Part shown: piece by piece, positions 56,489 to 64,000 of the stretch
Layout of the letters: every line of letters starts with the position of its first letter
Position numbering within the stretch: the first letter of the stretch is position 1
Assembly (NCBI RefSeq): GCF_035581345.1
Contig: NZ_CP141608.1
Span: 3,626,501 to 3,690,500 of the forward strand
Length of the DNA: 64,000 bases
Direction of reading: 5' to 3'
DNA from: Pseudomonas sp. JQ170C
GTDB taxonomy: Bacteria > Pseudomonadota > Gammaproteobacteria > Pseudomonadales > Pseudomonadaceae
The notes under the pieces: model-generated
Told to the model about the DNA's origin: nothing
What the model saw: the letters and a program-made list of their open reading frames with translations, nothing else
The model's database searches: none
Program-made: the position numbers and the translations under genes

Positions 56489-56905
56489 CTATTTGACGCC
56501 GATATCCTCTGCGAAGCGAAGCAGGTATCCATCGGGGTCCAGCACGAGAAAATTTCGTTGGCCAAACTGCTGATCGTGGCTGCGGTACCAACGCTCTTGC
56601 GCAGTGCGCCTGAGCGGCCAGCCTGCCGCCTCAAGTGCAGCAACAAGCGCCAAGGCATCGGGGCACTCGATGGACAGATTCATTCCACGCCCATAGGGCG
56701 GCTCAAGCGGACCGACTCGCCAAGGCGATTCGCTGTGCCAATCCTGCTCCAACATCAACTGGCTTTTACCGAAGGAGAGAAAGGCGAACTTATCCTCCGG
56801 CCGATCGTACTCAAGCGTGAACCCCAGCACTTCACAGTAAAAATGAAGACTCTGCTCCAAATCTGAAACGATCAACTCGGGTACCAGTGCATTCAGCTTG
56901 AACAT
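56489..56905 (-). CDS. VOC-superfamily protein (bleomycin resistance-like)
   Basis: A 138-residue protein with two glyoxalase-type halves (VPELIVSDLEQSLHFYCEVLGFTLEYDRPEDKFAFL and FLVLDPDGYLLRFAED). The final FLVLDPDGYLLRF is the hallmark of bleomycin-resistance proteins. It could bind a drug or act as a small-molecule lyase. Confidence 0.83.
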   Translation of the reverse strand: MFKLNALVPELIVSDLEQSLHFYCEVLGFTLEYDRPEDKFAFLSFGKSQLMLEQDWHSESPWRVGPLEPPYGRGMNLSIECPDALALVAALEAAGWPLRRTAQERWYRSHDQQFGQRNFLVLDPDGYLLRFAEDIGVK

Positions 56906-56951
56906 CGTTGCGCTTCCATTGCGTTACATCCGTGGGTAAATCCGACCCTGT

Positions 56952-57353
56952 TCATAGGGGCTCCCCGCGCCTTTGAATCATCACGGCGAGGCCCGCCAGC
57001 AGAATGGCGAGCAGGTAGGCAAACAGCCCGAGGTTGATCCCCAGAATCATTTTTTCCGAGCCATCCGAGAGCACCATCGATCCGCCGTAGCCGTCACGCA
57101 GCCAGTAAGCCATCAAGAAGCCCCCGGTGACGAACAGGGTGAGCAGGCTCGCGAGCCTGAGGTCATCCTTGCCCCACACAAGCCAGACGCTGAATGCGCC
57201 AATGGCTGTATTGGTAAACAACTGCCAGGTCTCGTGCAGCCGCGCATGGGCCTCCCATGCCTGATTGAAGACGTGGGTTTCATTGATCTCGAGAATCGGT
57301 ACAACGACGGCGTAAAAAACAATGCCAATGGTCACCAGGCACTTTGCCAACAT
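56952..57353 (-). CDS. Hypothetical membrane protein
   Basis: A 133-residue protein with four hydrophobic helices (about 3-20, 45-62, 66-85 and 100-122). GGGAGG precedes the ATG at 57353. No family recognised. Confidence 0.7.
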   Translation of the reverse strand: MLAKCLVTIGIVFYAVVVPILEINETHVFNQAWEAHARLHETWQLFTNTAIGAFSVWLVWGKDDLRLASLLTLFVTGGFLMAYWLRDGYGGSMVLSDGSEKMILGINLGLFAYLLAILLAGLAVMIQRRGEPL

Positions 57354-57400
57354 GTGAAACCTCCCTGTCCTGCTTTGACCCAACGTACCCGGCAGGCGCG

Positions 57401-58264
57401 TCACCCTGCTGCAGAGCGCTGCCTTTTTATCCGATACATATCGCCATCGGCATGACTGAGCAGTGTATCGGCATCCTCCCCGTCCGCCGGGTACAAGGCC
57501 ACGCCGATACTGCAGGACGGCATGGCGATCCCGTCAAATTCAGCGCCCAGCGGTTCGGCCATGACGGCGAGGATCTGCGCTACCTTCTCGGCAACCACAT
57601 CCTGTGACTGCAGGTCCGTCAACAGCACAGTGAATTCATCGCCCCCCATCCGCGCCACCGTGTCAGTCTCGCGCACGCAACGCTCCAGCCGTCGTGCAAC
57701 CGTACACAGCACGCGATCACCCGCCGCGTGCCCATGAACATCATTGATGCCCTTGAAATCATTGATATCCAGAAACAGCAACGCCAGCGTGTTGTTGTGG
57801 CGGTGTGCAGCTCGAAGGGCCGAGTCCAGGCGATCATTGAACAGCGACCGATTGGTCAGGTGTGTCAGCGGATCGTGATGGGCCAAGAAGCGCAGTTCGT
57901 CCTCGGCCTGCCTGAGCGCGGTGACGTCCCGTGCGACACCGATGCGCGCCCCTACCTCCCGGGACCAGAAGGCCGCCCACAGAATGTGAACCACACCTCC
58001 ATCCTTGCGGATGTAGCGGTTGCGAAAGTCGACATGGGCGTGACCATTCATGACTCGGATGATCGAGGCGCGCGTCACCGACAAGTCGTCAGGGTGGATG
58101 TAGTCGGTAATCGGGGTACCGATCAGCTCAGCGGCACGGTAGCCGAGCAGTGCCTCGCAGGCGTCGCTCACAAATACGATCTGGTTGTCCCCGTCGACCA
58201 CGAAGACCGTGTCCAACATCAGATGGATCAGTTTGGGGTAGAGCGCTTCTAGGTCTACGGGCAT
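57401..58264 (-). CDS. PAS-GGDEF diguanylate cyclase
   Basis: A 287-residue soluble protein with a PAS domain (about 14-115) and a GGDEF domain (about 125-280). The active-site loop GGDEF is intact (207-211), and the RETD at 198-201, five residues upstream, is an inhibitory site. It should make cyclic di-GMP with product inhibition. It has no membrane segment. Confidence 0.93.
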   Translation of the reverse strand: MPVDLEALYPKLIHLMLDTVFVVDGDNQIVFVSDACEALLGYRAAELIGTPITDYIHPDDLSVTRASIIRVMNGHAHVDFRNRYIRKDGGVVHILWAAFWSREVGARIGVARDVTALRQAEDELRFLAHHDPLTHLTNRSLFNDRLDSALRAAHRHNNTLALLFLDINDFKGINDVHGHAAGDRVLCTVARRLERCVRETDTVARMGGDEFTVLLTDLQSQDVVAEKVAQILAVMAEPLGAEFDGIAMPSCSIGVALYPADGEDADTLLSHADGDMYRIKRQRSAAG

Positions 58265-58622
58265 AGGCCAGGGGGTCCGGTTTGTTCTTCATGATCATAG
58301 CCCGACGGGCCCGTTTGGCGACGCTGATCTGCCCATCATGCGACGAAGCGCAGAGGACGTTGCGGTCAATTCTGCCGGAATTGCGCAACTTATGGCGCAG
58401 AACTATTTTTTTCAGCGTTTTCAACCAGATACATCAACTTATTCAGTCAAAACAACTAGCCCACACTTCCTATACTGCGGGGCGGCGTCCGCATGCCAGC
58501 GCGCTCCAGCGAGCCAGGGTGCTTGTTGTGCTGTCAAGGGGATAGCCGTTCTGCGGAAATGCGGGGACAGGAAGTGCCTCACGTTTCCATGCACTAATAA
58601 GTCTAAGAACGAGAAAAGTTTA
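58265..58622. other. Intergenic region upstream of the YkvI-type gene
   Basis: 358 bases with no supported gene. The frame of the next gene stays open through most of it, but the translation has no domain and no start with a ribosome site. A TATACT at 58471-58476 could be a -10 box. I see nothing else. Confidence 0.4.
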
Positions 58623-59711
58623 ATGAATAAACAATCCATCCAGATTGCGCTGGCCTACATGTCCGTGGTGATCGGCGGCGGCTTCGCCTCCGGGCAGGAG
58701 GTACTGCAGTTCTTCACCGGCTATGGACTGATTGGCATTGTCGGTACTCTGGTCAGCGGTGTGCTGTTTGCCTTCCTCGGCATGCAGATCGCCCGGATGA
58801 GTTCGCAGATGCAAGCGAACTCACACAAGGAAGTCCTTTACCGTTTGTTCGGTGCGCGAATCGGCCTGGTCGTCGACGTCGTGCTGTCGTTCTTCCTCTA
58901 CGGTGTCGGCGTTGTGATGCTGGCTGGCAGCGGTTCGATCTTTACCCAGGAATACAACCTGCCACCGCTGTTCGGGGGCGTCCTGATGACCGTCCTGGTG
59001 ATCGCCACCCTGTGCCTGCACGTCACCCGCATCATCAACCTGATCAGCGCGGTCATGCCCTTCCTGCTGGCCATGGTGCTGATCATCACCACCTACTCGA
59101 TCTTCAACTACAACGCCTCGATCGAGACCCTCGACGCCGTTGCCCGCGAGAACAACGAGACCGTCACGGGCAACTGGTTCGTCGGCGCCCTGCTGTACGC
59201 ATCGTTCAACATCGCCGTAGGTTTCCCGATGCTCGCCGTTATCGGTGGCATGACCAAGCAGCCCAAGGCCGCAGCCGTCGGCGGCATACTCGGTGGTCTT
59301 GGCCTGGGCGCGCTGATCCTGCTGCTGAACATCGGCCTGTTCGCCAACATCAACCAGCTGCAGGGCATCGAAATGCCGTCGCTGGCACTGTCGGGGCGTA
59401 TCTCGCCAATCCTTTCGGTGGTGATGTCGATCGCGCTGGTCTGCATGATCTACAGCACGGCGGTCGGTATGTTCTTTGCCTTCAGTGCCCGCTTCGCCAA
59501 GCCTGATACGCGCCGCTTCAAACTCGTCAGCGCAGTGACCGTATGCGTGGGCCTGGCCTTGAGCCTGGGCGGTTTCAGCAAGTTGGTCGGCACCGTCTAT
59601 CCACTGCTGGGCTACGTCGGCTTTGCGCTGATTCTCGCCATCGGCTTCAGTTGGGTACGCGGCCGCGCTGCTGCCAAGGCGCAACGCGCCGAACTGAACG
59701 CTCTGTCCTGA
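58623..59711 (+). CDS. YkvI-family membrane transporter
   Basis: A 362-residue protein with about ten helices matching YkvI (IALAYMSVVIGGGFASGQEVLQFFTGYG at the start). The family is a LeuT-fold group of uncertain substrate. The ATG at 58623 is the natural start, though its ribosome site is weak. A strong terminator follows. Confidence 0.88.
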   Translation: MNKQSIQIALAYMSVVIGGGFASGQEVLQFFTGYGLIGIVGTLVSGVLFAFLGMQIARMSSQMQANSHKEVLYRLFGARIGLVVDVVLSFFLYGVGVVMLAGSGSIFTQEYNLPPLFGGVLMTVLVIATLCLHVTRIINLISAVMPFLLAMVLIITTYSIFNYNASIETLDAVARENNETVTGNWFVGALLYASFNIAVGFPMLAVIGGMTKQPKAAAVGGILGGLGLGALILLLNIGLFANINQLQGIEMPSLALSGRISPILSVVMSIALVCMIYSTAVGMFFAFSARFAKPDTRRFKLVSAVTVCVGLALSLGGFSKLVGTVYPLLGYVGFALILAIGFSWVRGRAAAKAQRAELNALS

Positions 59712-59752
59712 GGCTCACACCTATAAGCAGCTGAGCCCCCGCAGTGCGTTGC

Positions 59753-59789
59753 AAAAAAACCGATGCCAGGTCCTGGCATCGGTTTTTTT
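59753..59789 (+). terminator. Terminator after the YkvI-type gene
   Basis: A perfect CCGATGCCAGG/CCTGGCATCGG stem is flanked by long A and T runs. Confidence 0.95.
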
Positions 59790-59958
59790 ATGCCCGCTCA
59801 ACTGCTGGTGCCCTGTGCCTTCAGGCTGATCGCGACCTGCTTCCATTCTTTAACACTTGTAAGTTGATACTTACGAGCTAGGTTTGTTCCTACACCTTGG
59901 TACAGCACATTCCTATACCGGAGCGTTCCATGAGAATTTCGCCACAAGGAGCTACACC

Positions 59959-60633
59959 ATGAAGTCGAAGTACCTGATGATCACGCTCTGCGTTACCTCA
60001 CTGGCGCTGTCAGGCTGTGCCAGCAAGTACGTTGAATCCGATCAATATTCCGGCTTTCTCAAGGACTACAGCGCCCTGAAGGAAGAGAAGTCACCGTCGG
60101 GAGCGGCGGTCATGCGCTGGATCGACCCGAAAGTCGATGCCAACAAGTTCAGCAGCGTTTATATCGAACCAAGCCAGCTTTACCCCAAGCCACAAGCGAC
60201 GGAGAAAATCCCGGACTCCACCTTGCAAGGCATCACCCAGTACTACAACCAGGCGCTGCAAACCCAGTTCTCTAAAGTTCTCCCCCTGGCCAAAGGCCCA
60301 GGCCCGGGCGTGTTGGTCGTGCGCCCGGCGATCACCGCCGTGAGCGCCAAGACCAAGGGGCTGCGTCCGTATGAAGTCATCCCGATCGCCCTCGTCGCTG
60401 CGGGCGTCAGTGCCGCCACTGGCATTCGCGATCAGGACACCAGCCTGTCGACCGAAGCGCAGTTTATCGATGCCAGCAACAACAAGGTCGTTGCCCAGGT
60501 GGTGCGCAAAGGCGCCGGTGCCGAGCTGGAGAACTCCGACCAGGTCATGACGGCCAAAGACGCCAGGGCCGTGCTCGATGGCTGGGCTACCGACATGGTC
60601 AAATCGTTCCAGCAACTCAAGGCCAAGCACTAG
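59959..60633 (+). CDS. DUF3313 lipoprotein
   Basis: A 224-residue lipoprotein with lipobox LSGC (Cys20) and the DUF3313 pattern (YSGFLKDYSALKEEKSPSGAAVMRWIDPKVD, VYIEPSQLYP, ALQTQFSKVLPLAKGPGPGVLVVRPAITAV). The family is of unknown role, outer-membrane attached. AAGGAG precedes the ATG. Confidence 0.88.
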   Translation: MKSKYLMITLCVTSLALSGCASKYVESDQYSGFLKDYSALKEEKSPSGAAVMRWIDPKVDANKFSSVYIEPSQLYPKPQATEKIPDSTLQGITQYYNQALQTQFSKVLPLAKGPGPGVLVVRPAITAVSAKTKGLRPYEVIPIALVAAGVSAATGIRDQDTSLSTEAQFIDASNNKVVAQVVRKGAGAELENSDQVMTAKDARAVLDGWATDMVKSFQQLKAKH

Positions 60634-60652
60634 GACGTGACCACACATGCAC

Positions 60653-60677
60653 AAAGCCCAGCGCGACGCTGGGCTTT
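60653..60677. terminator. Bidirectional terminator between DUF3313 and a small lipoprotein gene
   Basis: AAAGCCCAGCG and CGCTGGGCTTT form a perfect 11-base stem with a 3-base loop between convergent genes. Confidence 0.85.
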
Positions 60678-60686
60678 GGCTACGAC

Positions 60687-61055
60687 CTAGGTGTGTGAAC
60701 ACATCAGCGCTGCATCCAGCAACCGTCCCTTGTCATACCAGGCATCGCGTTGATAGGCAGAGAATTGATGCTGGCTGCCGGAACTGTGGACCTCGACAAG
60801 GCCCGAGGCCTTATTGGGGTCGGTGCTATCGACAAAGAGCTTGAGGGTGTTGTTTTCCGTTACGGTGTACGTCTTTGAACCGCCGGGAAGTTCGTCTTGC
60901 ACACAGACAACATAATCGGGTGGCGCCTTTACTGTGGTACCCGAGGTGTAATCGTCTCCCTTACGGATATCAGGATTTTGTGCACAGCCTGCGAGGAAGC
61001 AGGCAACCAAAAGCGACAACGTCAAATCACAGGTGGTCGACCTTGAACCCTTCAT
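60687..61055 (-). CDS. Small lipoprotein with a YVVCVQDEL motif
   Basis: A 122-residue lipoprotein with lipobox LAGC (Cys24). The mature part shows PDYVVCVQDEL, a middle with GLVEVHSSGSQHQFSAYQ, and a conserved terminal cysteine (LDAALMCSHT). It is a paralogue of the lipoprotein at 41282-41632. GAAGGTG precedes the ATG at 61055; the longer frame lacks a ribosome site. Function unknown. Confidence 0.8.
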   Translation of the reverse strand: MKGSRSTTCDLTLSLLVACFLAGCAQNPDIRKGDDYTSGTTVKAPPDYVVCVQDELPGGSKTYTVTENNTLKLFVDSTDPNKASGLVEVHSSGSQHQFSAYQRDAWYDKGRLLDAALMCSHT

Positions 61056-61188
61056 GTGACACCTTCCGTCTGCCCCCTGGTCAATCTTTGGATAGCTACG
61101 GATAAAAGCTGCCATTTTTTAGTTGTAGGCCGCACTGAAGCTCATGAACCCATCGCCCCTAGAGCGTAGCTCTCGCCGGAATTGAAGA

Positions 61189-62640
61189 TTATTCTCGTTG
61201 GCTATTTTCCATACGTTGAAACTGCATAACTTCCTGCAAAAGCCTGGGCAGATTTACAAAGGCTTTTTTTCGGGCTTCAGCAAATCGGTTCAGCACCGCC
61301 AGCTTTGCAGGATCGCCTTCCTGCAGGCTTCTCAACACGGAGGGTAGAAGGTGCAAATGGCACTGAGCAAGCCAGCGTGACAACCCCGCGTCGTGCTTCC
61401 ACTGCCGCTGATTGTCAAGATAAACGGCCCACATGCGGAGCCAGTCCGCCGATGAACGGGGTGCCGGAACAACCCCACAGAGTTGATTCATCCGCACCTG
61501 ATCGTCGAGATGGCTTTCTACATAGGCAATAAGCGCGGCACTGAACAAGATCTGATAACTGCTGACCGTCACCACATTGATGCGATTGCCATCAAACGCT
61601 TTTACGCTGCCTTCAGGAATGATCGGAATAGCACTCGCGCTGCAGTCAATGTAGAGGGCATCAATACCAGCAGCGATACTGCCCCGCTCAAGCACTACGC
61701 GGTTGGCTTCAATCGCGTGAACCCGCCCCAGGCGCACTACATCGTTGATGCTTCGTAGCGCCCGCAACTCCCCCTGTGAAACGGTTGCCCCACGAAAACC
61801 GGTAGGTTCGACAGTTGTATCAATGCGCAGCAGTTCACCGGCACGTTCGAGCCTGAGGAACAAGTCAGCGAGCGAGTCCGCAGCGCCTATTGCTTCAAAC
61901 TGATTGGCGAGGCTACCGATGGTACGGACAAAGTTCTCCGGGCCGGGTTGGACATTGGCGCGATCCAACAGCCAGAAGGCATTAGGAACAATCCATTGAA
62001 TCCTGTTGGCTGCCACCCCATTCTGCAACAGCCACAAACAGGCATCGATGGCGGTCTTCCCTCCCCCTACCACGACGTAACGCGAGTGGGGCTTTTCGAT
62101 CCTGGGCAAGTCGTTCAGCGGAACACACCGTACACCCGAGGCTATTTGGTAACGCGGGGCATGGGTCGAAGGAACGGCTGTCTGGGCGATCGTTGCATCC
62201 ACCAGCTTCCTGCGTACCTGGATGGCATTACTGTCGCCCGTCAACAAAGAGGTGATGCAATGTTGACTGCTGCGATCACCTTCGTAATTGTGCATCGGAA
62301 AGTAATGCACCCGCCCTGACGGCAAGAATCGCTGCTGCATCAACTGGTCGAAGTAACTGACAATCTCGGCACCTGAGGCCAGCTCATACATGCCCTCGCC
62401 CCATTCCGATTCGTCCTTTAGACCGGAGCCAAGTTCGCGGGAGTTAACACCATAGAAAGCAGATGGCTGGTGCAGGCGGACAAACGAGTAGGCGTCATTC
62501 CAGTGCCCACCGGGTTGAGCATGCCGATCCACCATCACTACATTCGCATCCGACTCATCGAGTAATGTGTCGACGAAGGCCATTGCAGTTGCCCCCGCGC
62601 CGATCACCAGATAATCGGTACTTGTGGTTGCAGTGTTCAT
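61189..62640 (-). CDS. FAD/NAD(P)-binding flavoprotein, monooxygenase-like
   Basis: A 483-residue protein with an N-terminal FAD motif (YLVIGAGATAMAFVDTLL), a GGHWNDAY segment resembling flavin monooxygenases, and a second dinucleotide motif (YVVVGGGKTAIDACLWLL). No further domain is recognisable in the C-terminal half. It may hydroxylate or oxidise an unknown substrate. The start at 62640 has GAGGG upstream. The G+C content of this gene is visibly lower than that of the genes to its left, which could mean recent acquisition. Confidence 0.78.
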   Translation of the reverse strand: MNTATTSTDYLVIGAGATAMAFVDTLLDESDANVVMVDRHAQPGGHWNDAYSFVRLHQPSAFYGVNSRELGSGLKDESEWGEGMYELASGAEIVSYFDQLMQQRFLPSGRVHYFPMHNYEGDRSSQHCITSLLTGDSNAIQVRRKLVDATIAQTAVPSTHAPRYQIASGVRCVPLNDLPRIEKPHSRYVVVGGGKTAIDACLWLLQNGVAANRIQWIVPNAFWLLDRANVQPGPENFVRTIGSLANQFEAIGAADSLADLFLRLERAGELLRIDTTVEPTGFRGATVSQGELRALRSINDVVRLGRVHAIEANRVVLERGSIAAGIDALYIDCSASAIPIIPEGSVKAFDGNRINVVTVSSYQILFSAALIAYVESHLDDQVRMNQLCGVVPAPRSSADWLRMWAVYLDNQRQWKHDAGLSRWLAQCHLHLLPSVLRSLQEGDPAKLAVLNRFAEARKKAFVNLPRLLQEVMQFQRMENSQRE

Positions 62641-62686
62641 GGAAGCGCCCTCACTGCGATGAAAAATGCTCCTCCATCTTGTCAGG

Positions 62687-63035
62687 CTAGTTCTTTTTGT
62701 ATGCAGCAAGAGAACAGTTGTTACTTACCGACATAGCCATCGGCAATGAGCCTGAGAGCGAGCTCGTCTGCCCAGATAATGCGGCAGCCGTGCCGCTCAT
62801 AGGTTCCCCACCGGCGGCGCCGATACCGACAAGATTAATCCGTAGATGGCGAAGCTTCTTCACCCGCTTGGCATCCTGACTGAAGTCGAACACCCAGCCA
62901 TTGGCGAATACGCGATCGATTCTGGCCTGCTCTGCGGCAACTTCAGCGGGGGGGACGCCTCCCGGTGCCCGCGATGTAAATCCTGAGCCAATGCCCGTTC
63001 AACGACTGCAGCCAGTCATCCGTTCTCACTTTACC
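62687..63035 (-). pseudogene. Probable gene remnant with a frame break
   Basis: A minus-strand frame without a usable start codes for about 100 residues (TGIGSGFTSRAPGGVPPAEV, then EQARIDRVFANGWVFDFSQDA and RVKKLRHLRINLVG) ending at 62687. It has protein-like codon use. Upstream, a different frame (DGLYLRGDNVWTRVPGKVRTDDWLQSLNGH) reads up to the same area, and both cross a run of seven G bases on the plus strand near 62948-62954. This looks like the end of a lost gene rather than an active one. I cannot name the family. Confidence 0.35.
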
Positions 63036-63111
63036 TGGCACCCTTGTCCAGACATTATCGCCGCGCAAATAAAGGCCATCTGCCAATAAGAAATTAGGGA
63101 GCGTGACAATA

Positions 63112-64000
63112 ATGAAGTGGCTCGCGAGTAGCGCAATGCTAATGGCTGCGCTCAGCGTTGGGGGTTGTGTAACGGCTCCAGTTTCAAACATGACCGCCCC
63201 CACCTGGGTAACCACCTCCAGTGCAACCACGCAGCAAATCTGGGGCGTCTACGACGGGCTCGCTGGCACCACCTGGTCGGCACCGAACGCCTACACGCTG
63301 TTCTACCGCTGGGCAGTGCCCCAACAAGTCCTGGTGGAAGAATTCCGCCACCCCAAAACCGGCGAACTGGCCGGCACCAACATTATCGTTCCAGGCGCGG
63401 CACCGGGTAGCTTGGCACTCACGTCGTCCGTGGCGGGAATGCAATGGCAAGGCACGCTGGACGCAAACGGCAGTGCCCTTTTCGCCCGTGACGGCATGAT
63501 GAAAATGCCTTTGCGGGTAAGCCGGACACCGGCCGGCGAATTGCTTCAAGAGAAGGTCACGCTGAGCGGCACCGCGGTGGTAACCGTGGACGCTTCCACG
63601 ACATACAAGCTGGCAGCAAATGACGCTGTCGCCACGGCGGCAGGCTATTTGCCCGCCCCTCGCAATGAATCCACTCCCCCGCCCCTAACGCCCGTCGCCC
63701 ATGAGCACGTGGATAGTCAGGCAGAACAAAATGTGCCATCCAGCCAAAACTGGGGCGTGCTCGAAAAAATCTCAGGAAAAGTGTGGCTTGTGGAGGGGAC
63801 AGGGGGACGAGGCTCCCACTCGTTCGTTCTGAAAGTTGAAAAATCCAAGTCCCGAGACGTTATCTCTGCTTATACGGGGAACGGTTATGTATTTGAAAAA
63901 TCCATGGATTACCAGCGCTCCCCGTCTGGCGGCCTGAGCGCCACAGGAAACACCACAATTGGCCACAAGACCAATATGCGAGTCATCATTGGCGCCAATG
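63112..64000 (+). CDS. Two-domain lipoprotein, cut by the window end
   Basis: The frame is open from the ATG at 63112 to the last base; 296 residues are visible. The signal peptide ends in VGGC (Cys19). Two similar domains follow: the first begins QQIWGVYDGLAGTTW (about residue 43), the second NWGVLEKISGKVWLVEG (about 220). A proline-rich linker (about 185-205, PAPRNESTPPPLTP) joins them. AGGGAG is ten bases upstream. Function unknown; repeated WG domains of this type are seen in other surface lipoproteins of pseudomonads as far as I recall. Confidence 0.72.
   Translation, partial: MKWLASSAMLMAALSVGGCVTAPVSNMTAPTWVTTSSATTQQIWGVYDGLAGTTWSAPNAYTLFYRWAVPQQVLVEEFRHPKTGELAGTNIIVPGAAPGSLALTSSVAGMQWQGTLDANGSALFARDGMMKMPLRVSRTPAGELLQEKVTLSGTAVVTVDASTTYKLAANDAVATAAGYLPAPRNESTPPPLTPVAHEHVDSQAEQNVPSSQNWGVLEKISGKVWLVEGTGGRGSHSFVLKVEKSKSRDVISAYTGNGYVFEKSMDYQRSPSGGLSATGNTTIGHKTNMRVIIGAN

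Noticed and set aside
58338..58622. N-terminal extension of the YkvI-type protein
   Set aside because: The frame is open but has no start with a ribosome site and no similarity to the family; the ATG at 58623 matches the membrane protein start.
62943..63230. 95-residue minus-strand gene overlapping the last lipoprotein start
   Set aside because: Its first part is antisense to a signal peptide and ribosome site; only its 3' part looks coding and is treated as a remnant.

Overview
The window looks like the chromosome of a Pseudomonas, most likely of the P. putida group. The evidence is high GC with C/G-ending codons, a Fur-boxed PrrF small RNA, P. putida-type REP elements (core GTAGGAGCGGGCTTGCCCCG), a CsrA/RsmE-type regulator, and many LysR regulators. 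The order galU, ugd, cytochromes, modABC, topoisomerase IB, csrA, kaiC-like also resembles what I recall from P. putida KT2440; I could not check this by search. There is no prophage, insertion sequence, CRISPR array or rRNA. Coding is dense, and several operons use ATGA stop-start overlaps.

Left part (1-12.1 kb): the 3' end of the leucine/isovalerate (liu) operon; an S24-family repressor that has lost its autocleavage residues; the PrrF iron-starvation RNA; an odd sigma-region-4/DUF4880 membrane fusion; a carboxypeptidase; a thioesterase; and a GabP-like permease, LysR regulator and class III aminotransferase group for an omega-amino acid.

Middle (12.2-33.3 kb): an HD-GYP sensor; an ArsR-rhodanese regulator divergent from a membrane protein around a clear palindromic operator; an orphan anti-sigma-like domain; a LysR-controlled catabolic cluster (two Gfo/Idh/MocA dehydrogenases, MFS transporter, type II dehydroquinase); DNA polymerase II; an MFS exporter with divergent LysR; a LysE exporter with divergent LysR; and azlC-azlD-araC.

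Right part (33.3-64 kb): peroxide defence (ahpF, ahpC, gor) with a candidate OxyR site; galU and ugd for UDP-glucuronate; a tsdBA-like cytochrome pair; a flavin oxidoreductase; modABC behind a Mo-box; topoisomerase IB; csrA/rsmE; a KaiC-like ATPase between a PAS histidine kinase and a single-domain response regulator; tRNA-Leu(UAA); small acidic and secreted proteins; an arylsulfatase; a nitroreductase; a VOC protein; a PAS-GGDEF cyclase; a YkvI-type transporter; lipoproteins; a flavoprotein; and a two-domain lipoprotein cut by the window end.

Most interesting: the KaiC-like signalling module; the catalytically dead S24 repressor; REP elements that supply stop codons to three genes and a C-terminal tail to a fourth; the sigma4/DUF4880 fusion beside PrrF; and the dehydroquinase/Gfo-Idh cluster, which may encode an undescribed cyclitol-type pathway.
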